Source: Dicaeum eximium (Eukaryota; Chordata; Aves; Passeriformes; Dicaeidae). From it: a stretch of 64,000 nucleotides of DNA. Positions 24,401 to 37,100 of this stretch are shown here, one piece after another (within the stretch, counting starts at the first letter, position 1; each line of letters begins with the position of its first letter). Both the position numbers and the translations under genes were made by a program. The notes under the pieces are model-generated. The model searched no databases. It was not told the DNA's origin and saw nothing but the letters and a program-made list of their open reading frames with translations. The stretch spans positions 680,783 to 744,782 of the forward strand of contig VWZP01010309.1 of assembly GCA_013396995.1 (NCBI GenBank), read 5' to 3'.

Positions 24401-27400
24401 AATTTTCTCCTACCCAGGTGAAAGAAAACCGAATAAGGCATCAGAAGGCTTTAGAGCTTCAAAGACAAGAAGAGTCCCTGAAGAAAGCCATTTTGTCTGA
24501 GGCCAGGCTCCAAGCACAGGAGGAGGAGAGAAGAAAGGCCCTGAAGGCTAAGAAGGAGGAGGAGGAGATCCAGAGAGAAATAGTGAAGCTGAGAAAGGAA
24601 ATGGCTGAGAAGAAGTACACCATGGCAAAAGTTTGGAGAATGTAAGGAAGGGTGTGGGGGGTGTGGAGAGATGAAAACCACTTATAAGGTCCTTTTGTTA
24701 AATATATGAGTAGTGGTGATCCCTAATAAAATAGCTGTTACTGACTTTGAACTCTCCCAAAACATTTTAGTCCTCTGTTACCAACATCAGTGGCAGAGTT
24801 TTTCATGAGTGAGAAGGTGAGCTAAGGATAGTGTTATCCTCCCCTCAGCCATTACGGTATGTGCACTGACTCACAAAGTAGCAGTGTGTTTGCACCACTG
24901 TGCATTCTCTCCATCAGCTCTGTGGCTACAGCCAGCCTTGTTAGCATCTAATGCCATATGAAAGCCAGTACACAGAAAAAAATAAAAGAAAAAAAGTCTG
25001 TGTTGAAAGTCTAGCACTTGCAATACTTTCCCTACTATGAGAGAACCGAGAGCATTCTTGGCTGAGAATTCTGCAGAGACATAATTTTCTTCTTCTGCTG
25101 AGCTTGGATTGTCACAGAGATGTCGCTTTTAGGGATGCCATTCATTTACTTAGGCAGCCCTGAGATCCTAAATCTTCTTATACAAGTGCTTTAATGAAAT
25201 ATTTACTGAAATAATTTACTATTTTCTTCTGCCTTCTGTTTAGGAAATGCACCGGACTGTTTAATCTCTGGGACCCCAAACCATTACACAGGTGGTTTTT
25301 AAGAAGGCCAAGTTAAAATAATCAGCAAATTCTAAGCTGTAGAGGTGGTTCTGTTACAATTGGCCAAAAAGAGAAAGTATTAGATTGTATATCATGATAT
25401 TAGATCTGTGTGTTTGTTCACTTTCCAGGGAGGGGAAGAGACAAGAAAAAACTCAAAAGCTGTCAACACAGGAGGTGTCTGCTGTGTCACCACCCCTGGT
25501 CCTGAAGAGAGAAGAGCAAGGAGAGGAGAAGCAGAGAAGAACTCAGGAGTTGCTGTGCAGGATTCACACCAGTAAGCAGAGAGTGAGCATCACCTTTCTT
25601 TATCTGACACTCTGAGCTACCTGCCCTTGGCTACCATTTGCAAACCTGAAGTAAAAAGTCCTGGTTATACAGAATTTTTTACTTTTTCGAAGACCTCCTG
25701 GTACCAGGAAAGCAGGGCCAAAAGTGTCTTCTAAGACTAGGAGCAAGAAATCCAATTGGTTGAGGTGTCAACCCCCCTGGGCCTGTGCCTCAAGTGTATT
25801 CAATGGGACATTTCACTTAGAATTGAGGAAAAGGTATGGCTCTCAAGACAGATGAGACCATGAAGACTTCTGCAATCAAGAAATAAGGAGATGTAAAGAA
25901 GAGGAAGTAGAGTGAGATTTATTTTCCCTCAAGGAAGGAAATAAAAGGGGAAAGTGGCAGAAAAAAGGCCTGAGAAGCCCTCATTGTGTGCATGGGAAGG
26001 CATTTTAAAGATTGCCTTGCATACTCTAGTTCAGGAACAGGGAGAAGAAAGAAATGCTGCAGCCTGGGATGCATTTTGAGCAGTGGCCCTGAGAGTTGAT
26101 GCATGCCAGCACAGCCACAGTAACAGGTTCCTCAAGAATCCCTTCCACTGGGTGCAGTAGGATGTTCTGTGTTACTGCAACAGCTCTTTCGAGGCAAACA
26201 AACTCTAATAATTCCTAGTAGGAACTCCTTTGTTTCACCTTCATTATTCTGGTATCATGGTCAGCTCTGGGTTAAATGTGTATCAAATATTGGCAACTAA
26301 AGAATGATCTTTTAGTACTGAATAATTTTATATTATCGCAGCAGTCTCAGCAAAGGAAATAAAATTCTTGAGTGCAGGTATGAATGCCATCCATCACATA
26401 ATGTTTTTAATTAATAGAGCAGTCATCATTGTTGATGTCTGTATATCTACATCTAGGGTTTTTTTCAGTAGAAGAATCCTGTACATTTTATGGTGATTTT
26501 CCTCACAGCTCAATCCATCTGCCCATCTGCTGGATTTGGGCTTGGCTGCTATTTAGCAGAACACAACCTCTCTCCAGTACAGTCTAAGCTGTGAAGATAA
26601 GCCTGAATGAAACCACAGAACAATTCAGGACTGGCATAATGTAAGAAGACACAGCTTAGCTGAGCTAAGCAATAGTGACATTTTGATTGCTTTCCTAAAG
26701 CAGAAAGAAACAGCTAATGCATTGACTTTTTGTAAGTCTCCATTTGAAGATTTCAGCGAGAAAGGAATGCAATTAACACAAGGCACTGTGACAAAAGGGG
26801 AACAGCAGAGTCCTGTAAGTTGACCCACTTGGAGGATCAAAATGAATAGTGTCTGCAGTGACAGGGCTAGAATTATGGAGTAGATTAGATAGCAAATTGC
26901 TGCTCTGTACAATGTAAATTACTCCCAAAGGCAGCGAGTCTAATTACACAATAGGGGAAAGGTTTGGCTTCCTGCTGGAACAAGGATGAGCTAAGGCCGG
27001 TCATAAATTCAGTCTAGGAAGTGTCTTGATTTTTGTCTAAGTTAAAAAATCTTTTTCTTAAAAAAAAAGCAGCAGTTATTCACAGATATGTTCTTGCCTG
27101 TAGCATCTTAGACATTTTCTACATTTGAAAATATTTTCCCTGTCTCTAGAAATTGTATGTTCCTCACCCATTTCATTCCTTTATACTTGATGAACTAAGT
27201 GTATTTCACTCCAAAGCACAGAGCCCCTTGATATGATGTCTCTTTCTAGACTCTGCATTTTGTACAAGATCATGCACGTGCTCTGCAATACTTCTTTTTT
27301 AATCCTCAAGATAATTGTTGAAAATGAGGATTCTAAAAAGAATCTCAAAAAGGAAAGCCAGAATAGGCAAAGGGCAGAGAGGATCAATATTTGTGTGACA

Positions 27401-30400
27401 GGCTGTATCTTGCTCATTGGTTTTTTGAAACTCTCCCATGCAGTGCTTGCAACGACATTTCTCTGCTTGGCTGAAACTCATTCTGGAGTGCAGAATTAAA
27501 ATGGGAAAAGCCAGAGCCCTTGCTGACTGGAGATGCCAACTGAAGGCTCTGCGAGCTTGGAGAAACTATACTTGGGCCCAGAAAGTAGAGCAGGAGACAG
27601 AGCAATTGGAAGTTCATCTCCAAGATCAAAACAGGTAGTGACCATTTACTGTGGAATTCCTCCTACTGCAGCTGTACTTGGGCAGAGCAGTGATCAGGGA
27701 CTGTAAAAGAAGCTTGTCAGTTATCCAGCAGGAGGGAAACAGCAGCTTTTTGAGAAAATTGCTACACTGCCTGCAGTCTGCCAGAGGCGTTGTGGTACAG
27801 ATGAAAAGGAGGACAGATATAAACAAGAGCTTTAGCACTCTCCAACAAGCCTGTTCCTCAGTCTCTGTAGATATCTTTCCTAGAAAACTCACCCTCGCTC
27901 ATTCTGGACTCCAGAGAATATGAGATGCCAAATTTATTCCTGATTAATATATTTGCTGTTTCAGTAGAAGTATAGCAGAGATCATTTTGGCCAATGCCTT
28001 TCATTAAGGAGGCTGTTGGATGAATTCCCTATCATCCAGAGAAAATACTCCCCTTAGCAGCTGCCTGGCAGGCTGCAGTGGTGAGACACTGTCACTTCCC
28101 CAAATGCAGCTGGCCAGGGAACATGATACCTCTTTTGCAGCTGTCCTGTATCCCAGAGATGCCACAGGAAATTGCAAAGTGTGAACTAGTGACACTTAAT
28201 TCAGAATAGCAGGCATCCTTTCTGGCCTCCCACTCCTCCTTGGCGGAGCTCTGTACAACTTCAGAGAGCCTTCAGAGTTAAGCAGCAAAAAGACTCAGGA
28301 AACGATGTGGCTTTGTGCCTGGGCAGAAGCCTCACTCTTGCCATAACACAAACGCTTTCTCATTCAGAAAAACCCAGCTGGCTGTGGAGTACAACCAGCG
28401 ACGCCTCCTGCGTTGCTGCTTTCTGGCCTGGCAGTGCTGGAGCCGAGCGGAGACGGAAAAGCGAGAGCTGCAGATGAAGAGGGAGCAGACAAAGAGAAAG
28501 ATGCAACAGCTGCTGGAGGCTGTGTCACTGGGGAAAGGTGGGGACAGGCCACTGGAGGTTAACAAGCCTGAGACAGCAGAAGTAAACCATCATCAAGATT
28601 TACAGCAAGACAAGGTAAATCCTTCTCATGTAGTTTTGTCTATTGGCATAGCAGTACTCTTAGAAAGTACTTACTTTATACAATCTGAAATAAAGAGTAC
28701 ATTGTCCCAGAGGAAAGCTTCTTTCTCAGAATGACCCCCAGATATCTGCCTGCAACTGTTCAGGAGAGAAGTCTAAAAATCAGAGGCAAATGTGAAGGAC
28801 GATGGATGAGTTTTAAAAATAATCTCTAGTGCTGCCAAAGAACAACCCTTCATGTACTCTGAGTTGCAGTGAGCATCCCACCCCCAGATCACTTTTACTG
28901 AGAGATTAGTTACATCTTTGATGCCAGCTTAGACTTAAAAAGAATAACTTGACTGCATGACAAGAGATATTTTTCATACCAGTGGAGCTTTCCTGCTTTT
29001 AACTATGGGGGGGGGAAAGGTTGTCACTGGCTATTTCAGGATAATGCACATCATAGGGAGGTAGGAGAGGAAAATTAGAGGTTGCTTCCTTAAATTGTCA
29101 TTTATCAGGTTGGATCTCCACCTTCCCTTCTGTCTATAAAACCTGTACCACATCAGTGCTCTAATGTCAGTATTAGAGCTCACACACACATATTACAGGT
29201 GAAGCTTTTTGTTTGCTTAAATGTAAGCAAAAGTTGATTTCTTCCAGTGCTTACACTATCCTAGTAGGCCCATATTTTTTTTCTGCTGCACTGGTAAAAT
29301 TTGTGCTCAAGGAGTAGGACTGAATTTAGGGTTTGACCTAGGAATCAGAAAGCAGACCTTATAGCTGATGCCTCTTCAGAGAATCACCATGTGTCAGAAA
29401 GGTGCAGCCTCATTCCCCACTGTGCACCTGTTTTGTGGTAACATTTATCAAAGCTGGAAAAGAGGCATGAGGAAGCAGCTCTTTGTAGACTTCTCTTCCA
29501 TTTAACAGGGGACTGTTCAATAGATCAGCTGTGTAGATCACTTCAACAACTGTTCTTAATTTTATTCTCCATCTGAGCGTTGAGCAGGGACAACACAGTC
29601 CAAAAGGAAGTGTGCTAATCCCCGAGAAATGAGCTGTCCTAAGATGTGCTCCCTAACAAAACAGTCAGGACGTATTCCTGCCAAAGCTCTTGCCTAATCA
29701 GGATTTCTTCCTCCTGGTGAAATGGCACTCAGCTCCTTAATAGTTCTTTTCCACAGCCTCCACTTTGTGCATAACAGGGCCCCTCTGGCCTGACTGGATA
29801 AGGATTTCGTAGCTGAGATTACCCTACTTCTCAGGCATCTCAATAGATTTGCATTTAAAAAAACACTGTGCAGGAAGGGCAGAGGAGTGCTTGGTTTCCA
29901 TCAATGCCAAATTTTCCTCATTTCTTTTTGTTTTTCCCCTAGCCAGCTGAAGCTTGCCTCATACAGAGCGAGCCTGATCACACCAGAGACCAGTGTTGTT
30001 GGGATATTGTTCACACATCTCATTTCTGCAGAAACACCAAATTTGCCTGGGAGATTACCATTAAACATGCAGCCCTGATTGCCCAGGACCAGGCTATGTA
30101 CAGGAATCAAATAGCCACAGTGCTCCAGCAGTTTCAGGCACCTAGTCCAAAGACATCTCCTGCTTATGGTAGTCGTTTTGAGCACCGTCACGCCTTCCAG
30201 CAACATGTGATTGAGGAGCAGAGACAGCAGCTTCAGAAACAGCAAGAGCTGATCCTTAAACTGCAGGAAAATCAGAAGCTGAGCAGAGATGAAGAGGCAG
30301 CACAAGCTATGGCTGTAACCCAAATGTTTAACAATTCTATTTCTCCAACCAGGGAGGAAAAAGAATCCAGATGCAAGAATACAACCCCTCTGAGGTATAT

Positions 30401-33400
30401 GCCCTCTATAAAGCAGGGTCAGTTAGTCATCATGTTTCATTCCCACTCAAGCTGAGCCAGAATTTGCCAGGCACATTTCAGTCATGCTAGTGCTATCTGA
30501 GAGTTCCTCTCAGCTGTGACTTAGCCTCGAAGGAAGTGTCAGACTGGCCGCAGTTCTCTCTCCCTGCACTGGCTCAACATCAGGTTATCCATGCAGGATC
30601 CACTTAGAAACAGCAATACCAATGTCACCCATAGTAGCAGCAGGGATCTGTTTAGTTACGAAAAAGAAGAGCATCCTCCATATTTCAGTCCATGCAGGGG
30701 CCCTGGAACTCAGTTCCTTTGCAAGGGTGTATCATCAGTCCCATTTCAAGCAGAAGAAAGGTGTATCAGGGATAATGCAGCACAATGGAGAATAGAAACT
30801 ACAAGGCCATAGGTGGTAGGTGTGAGACATAGTTTGACCACGTTCACTGAAGAATTTCCTTACTCTTTTCTTTCATAGCCCACCTGATTCTCGTGGGCCA
30901 GAAAACACAAAGGCAGCAATGCAATGCAGGAGGCCTTCCAGCCGGCTGACCTCACCTCATCCCATACTGAAAGGTATTGTTCTAGACACCAAACACCACT
31001 CCAGACCACTTTTCTCAACAGCTTGGATGGAAATGTCTGTCTTTGCCTCAACTTTGCTGGTTGACGATATTGTGCAAGTAAAATTCTGCACTTTTTTTCC
31101 CAGTCTGACAAGTGCTGTGAGAGGAGAGGGTGAGCGGTTTCCCTGTCCAAGCCAGGCATCTGTAAAACCTGGGACACTGCAAACCCCTCATGTCCACACT
31201 TAGTATACTGTTGTGGCAGTTGTTGCAACACCTGTGGTTGCCTCTCCTGTGACAAGACTCAGAGAAGCTGTACAGGGCTTTTTGCCATCAGTCTCATTCC
31301 CTTCATTATGCATCCAAGTAACACTTAAACTAGCCAGTCATTTTCATCCAACTGTGACAGACGTGTTGAGATTTCAGAGGGAATTTAAGTGCAGCCAAGG
31401 TTTTGTGAGACAACAATAGCCAGGCTGGGGAAGGAACTCCAGATCTCTGCCTTTTGTAAAATATCTCCCTTTTTCTGGCCACACTGGAACACAATAAACA
31501 TGCAACATAGCCTTCTCATCAGTAAACTAGAGTCTGGGTCCTGTTATATCCCTAAGTTCTTTATCAATGCAGGGTAGTAATAGTCTGCATGAAAGGTTGT
31601 CTGGAATAGAATCATTGTGATGTTTCAATAGTTTTGGGATCAGCAGACCTTTTTGGCCATGACAGTTGGGCATTAATAGTTGTCTTTCGCTACCCATGTT
31701 CAGCTCCAATGCACCTAGTCCAAGCCATCATTCACCCTGATTTGTCTGAACTCTACATCTTAGAGACAGCAAACATACTTTTCAGAGCATTAAAGTACTT
31801 GTGTTGAAAGATCCAAAAAAAATTCAGTGAAGAAGTTATCACTGAATGGTTTTCCCTTGGCAGAGAATCCTGAGACAGCTGGGAGGGGAAAAGAATCTGA
31901 AGAAAGATACCGTGGTCAAAACACACTTCAATGCTTCCCAGTTATTGATTGCTCCAGCCTGTGGTTAGTTTACAACTGCAGAGGAAGCAAGCACAGGTTC
32001 CCAACTCCTTTGCATGCTCTGTGTGTAACATCTTTGCTGATGGCCAGCAAGATCACTCCATTGTAATTTATCTTCCAAAAGAAGCATTAAGCAGTAGTTT
32101 CTTACTGATGGGACCAAGTACCTGTATGTCCCTGTGACAGTGATGCTGTCATGAAATTGCTTTTAAATAAGCAGTTAGAGCTTACTGGAGACCTCAGAGC
32201 AATTGCTGCTAAATCATGTGTCCTGAGCCTCAGCCCTCAATCAGGCAAGGCAGGGAGGGACAAACCCTCTGAATACAGGTTCTTTCATAACTGAGCCGTA
32301 TGGTTGTGACTGTCAGCCAAGGAGGGTGGAGAGAACATGGTCCTGAGTCATCTCACATACGTTTATAGGTTCCTTGTTCATGACACTGCCGGCTGCAGGG
32401 GGCAGCAGGAAGCAAGTCCCTTTGGGGTTTTTTTGCCAGGGCAGTGGGGGCCTGGCAAAAAAGAGTGATGCATCCTTGTTCACCAAACTTCGGCCATTAC
32501 ACCATAGCTCATTTCCACTAAGCCTTATGTCCTTTGTTTCTGTAGGGATGGAGGAGAGAGCTATTCAGCGGGCAGAACAGAAGAAGAAAATAGAAAAGGC
32601 CAAACAACGAAAAGCAGAGGAAAAATTGGTAAGGGAAGCAGAAAATGAAATAGTGTCTTTGACATCATCCAGTTACAAGAAATGCTGAGTTAAGCCCAGA
32701 GTCAAGGATTGAGAAAAGGCCCTTTATCCAAAGCAGGAGTTTTATGACTTGTGAGAAAGCAAATGTCCATCACACATCAAAATAAGTAGTTACTGCTGTT
32801 TTTGCAGCACCAGCCCTCTTGTATCATAGGCAGACACTTCATCGTGATGTTGCAGTTCTAGAAGCAGCCTCCCTTACCACCCCCAACACTTTTTTCACAC
32901 CTACCCCATGACTGTAGTTTTTCTTTGCTGAGAATGGTAAGGGTGGAAGTGCACACAGAGATCCACTTGATGGGACCTGGCAGTGGTGGAATTCCCCTCC
33001 CTGCCTTTCTTCTCTGGTCATATGCAGCTTGAGGACATGCAGTCTCACCTAGTAAAAATCTGCATCTTTCTAGCAAATCTCTGCTGAAGAGGGAAGATAC
33101 TGGCAATGTTTGTATAGTTAATACACAAATTCTGTGATACACATCCAACAGAGGAGCCTTCTTCAAGTCAGGGTATTAAACTGTAACTGAAAATTGTGGG
33201 GTCTGGGGGTCTGTGGACGGGCGGCGATGGGACAAACCGAGACGGGAGATCTCTATAAGTCCTAAGCTAATTTTAGAAGCAAGCAGTTTATTGCTTGGGG
33301 TGTGGGTTAAAGGGTCCTGCTAAGAGCTGCCAGGTGCAGCTCAGAGTAAGGCCGAGAAAAGAGAGAAAGAAGAGAGTAAGAGAGGAGTAAAAGATTAAGA

Positions 33401-34097
33401 GAGTAAAAGCGTAAGAGTGTAAGAGCTAAGAGCAAGAGAGTAAGAGAGAGAAGTTCCTGTTACAATGCATTAAATCTTCTTCTATACTGAATATTCTAAT
33501 TTACACTAACCAATCTAGTCCAAGATACAAATCCTATAGCATTTACATACAGCCTATAGGAACCACTACATTAACATACTGTGTTACATTTTAAACTCTA
33601 AAGGCTACCCTTTGGACGCCTCCCACCAAGCAGGTGTGGTCTGCTTTGACCCTCGGGCTCTTGATAAGAACAGCATTGCTGCATTAAGGAGATGGCCTCC
33701 TGCCGGCCATCCTATCGTTTTTTAGTTACTCAGTAGCTGATCGAAACTCGCTTTCAATTCCACATCTCCCACCTGTTTTACATTCCCAAAGTCTGGACAA
33801 TCATGACTATAACACTTTTCTATTTCATCTAACCCAACAGAAAATATTGCTAGTAAATTGCATTAGGATTAGAAAGTATGATCTTCAGTGTCTGGGGAAA
33901 GAAATGTTTGGGTACCTGTAATGCTGCTTTGCACATGGAAAGGAAACTAGAGAGCAGAGCCTAGGGATTCAGAACTGACTAGAGTAATCAAGTTCTCAAT
34001 AAATGACTTGGTGTATGGTTTATATTTTTTTAGAGGAAGAGTGGACAAATACTATAACTTAGGGCAAAGAAAGATATACATGAACATACATAGAAAA

Positions 34098-34140
<43 letters not shown>

Positions 34141-37100
34141 TAGGCAGTAAAAAGGACAGTCCCTCATCCCTGTCCCTTCCACAGTTCACTCTTGAGCACA
34201 GATCATGTCTAATATGTGAAACTTCACCTGCTGAAGTTTCAGGTGCTGGTCAATATTAGAGGAATACTAGGAAAATTTAAAGATCTGTGTTCATGGAAGA
34301 GGTCACATGAAACAAATTGAATTTCACTTTCCTCCATTTCAAGGCCCAGCTGAAGGCTGAAGAGGAAGCACGACAGAGGAAGGAAGCCGAGGAAAAGGAA
34401 GCACAGCGGGAAAAACGCCGGGAGGAGAGAAGGCAGCAGAAGCTGGTGACCAAATGCCTCATACCTGTTACTTCCCCTTTAGCAGGGATAGGGAAGAAGA
34501 TCCATTACCCACTGGTACTCAGTCAGCAGGCAGAGTAATGTGAACTGAAGGTGTGCATTGGTAGAGCAGAGTTGCACAGCACAGCACCCGCAATACAGAC
34601 TCACAGTCTGCCCCCTTTCTGACAGTGTGAGGGGCAGGGCTGTGTCCCAAACATGCTATGAACTATATGCTGTCTGTCTCCTCAGCAGGACTAGAGGTCC
34701 CAGCTGCTGGACATTCTCTGCTGAGATACAGCCACATAAGCCCCTCACAGTGGCAGCATGTTCAGTCTACTCTCAGATTCCTTCCACTGTTGTCACCCCT
34801 CCAATGTACACAATGATACCAGTCACAAACACATGATTCAGAAGTAAACAAGCCTGATAGTTATATCAAGGGCACCTTTTCCTCTTGGAGGTAACCTAGG
34901 AATAGCTGCACTTCATTATTCTTATTTGGAAATGAGTTGTCCTAATAACCCAAATAGCACATTTGAAATCCTACAGGAATTCAACCTACAACTACAGTTC
35001 TACTTGGATTGAGTTTTTTAGAACATTTGACCTTCATTCCTGAATATCTGTCAAAAGTAGTGTTATACAGTTATGAAATACCCACATCCCTCCCCTGCTG
35101 TTTAGGCTAGATTAAGTGGTAGGGTCCATATATAAACTCAGAATAATTTTTGGACATGTCTTAGACATGAAAGAAGGTTCCTGCTACATCAGCACTTATG
35201 GTAGCCACAGGTGACATGTCTGTTACAATAACTCCAAACTGCAGTGCTGATACACAACCCAAGGGAGTGTCCAGGAATACTCTCACCTCCCAGGAGAAGA
35301 CAGTTTGCTTTAGGACACAGCTTCTACGCATGGGGTCATGTCTGGTCTGCAGTGCTAAAGATGATGCAGATCACTGTTTCCTGTCTGGTCAGAACCTCCA
35401 GCTCCATTATGATAATCTATTGTCATTGCTTAATATCTTCTTCATCGTGAGGGAATTAAAACTACTGCTTTTTGTATTGCAGAAAGAACTGGAGAAGCAG
35501 AAGAGGCTGGAGAAAGAGCAGCAGCTCCAGAAAAAGGCTAGAGATCACTATGAGAAGGTCCTTCTCAGAAAGCTGGGAATAGTGCCATGGAAAAGGCTGA
35601 GGGAGCAAGCCAAGGAAAACCTAGTGGTAAGTGCTGAGGGTAAAGGAAATGACTGGTGCCATAGGAGGAAGGGAAAAAGTAGATGCAGCACTTAGCAGAA
35701 GCATTAATAGGCTTTTAGGCCAGGTAGAGATGGAAAAAGCAAAATTCTCCCTGCATGCCGTGCCTTATATTAGTTCTTTAAATCAGCCTGTGTGACAATA
35801 ATCATGAAAAGCCATTAAAAACCTGCAGGGATGGCATCCTCATTTATAGCTGATTAAACAGGATTAAACAGCAAAAAAAAAAGTTATATGACATGCATCT
35901 GCCAGTTTTCTTACTCCACAGCAAAGCTTATCCTTGAGATACTGCCAGGCAACTTCAGCTGCAGGTGTTAACCCCAGCCTATCATCAGGGCTTTCCCTCT
36001 CTCTGAAGTTGCTGGTACAGAGCTGGCCACTGCTAGTGGCAGGACACTACAGGTGATAATCCAACAACCTATTGTGTCCTGGCTCTATCCTCAGTGCAGA
36101 ACAGCGAGTGCCAGCTTCTGAGACCTCAGTGCAGGAGTATTGCTAAAGAAACATTTCTGCACGATTGAGTCGGCATCCCTTATCAGGGAGAGACTGATAA
36201 CACTCAGCTGTATCCTGAAGATCCAGACAGAGCCCAGGGCTAAGTTGGAAAGCTTCCATTTAAGTCACTGGAACTACTCACAGTACTTCACCAAATGCAC
36301 ACAGGCCTCCAGCTGGGAAGAAGTAGATGGATACAAGCTGTTCCATATGTCCACCCGCTGGTCAGCATTATGGACAGGCTTGGACTAAACTGTTACAGGC
36401 CGTGCCTCTGCCCCATTCACAGTCAGTTGAACTGAGCATCTCATTCAAAAGGGGTATTCTCTTTAGAGAGACTGGTCTTGTTCCTTATGCTGACCCCTCT
36501 TTGTGGGATCCTGTAAGTCAGTTGTCAGAAATCTGGATTTGGGTGGCCCCAAGAAACTGAGATTATTTTCTAGTGCACCCAATTTTCTGTGGCTTTATAC
36601 TTAAGTAGTCACCAGTTCAGGTAACCAGCTGCTGTCTCTGCTGTCTTCACTCAGGTGGCAGAAAGTCACCACAGCTTGGCCCTGCAGAGGAAATGCCTGA
36701 TGACTTGGCTGCAGGACGCCCAGCAGAGTCTCAGGGAGAAGATGTCTCGGGCTGAGAACTTCTATTACCATATGTTACTGAGATGGGGCTTCAGGAACTG
36801 GCTAAAGGTTGGCCTGCACCACCGTGGAGAAATTATACCAAGAGAGCTGCTGCCACACTTTCCCATAACCACAGTGTCAATTCATTCACCTGTAGCAAAC
36901 CTTTGCCAAGTTATGCTATCTCCCCATTCCAGCAACATTATTTCCTTTTTCAGAGACCTTCTCTCAGTTTCTCACTCTCCATCACTCTCTTCCACACAGA
37001 ATTTTCTCTTACACACTGCTCCTCCACCATGTACTGTCTCACCCTGCTCCCTGATTTTCCTCCACTCCTGTGCCCACCACCCTTCACTGCCACAGTCTGA

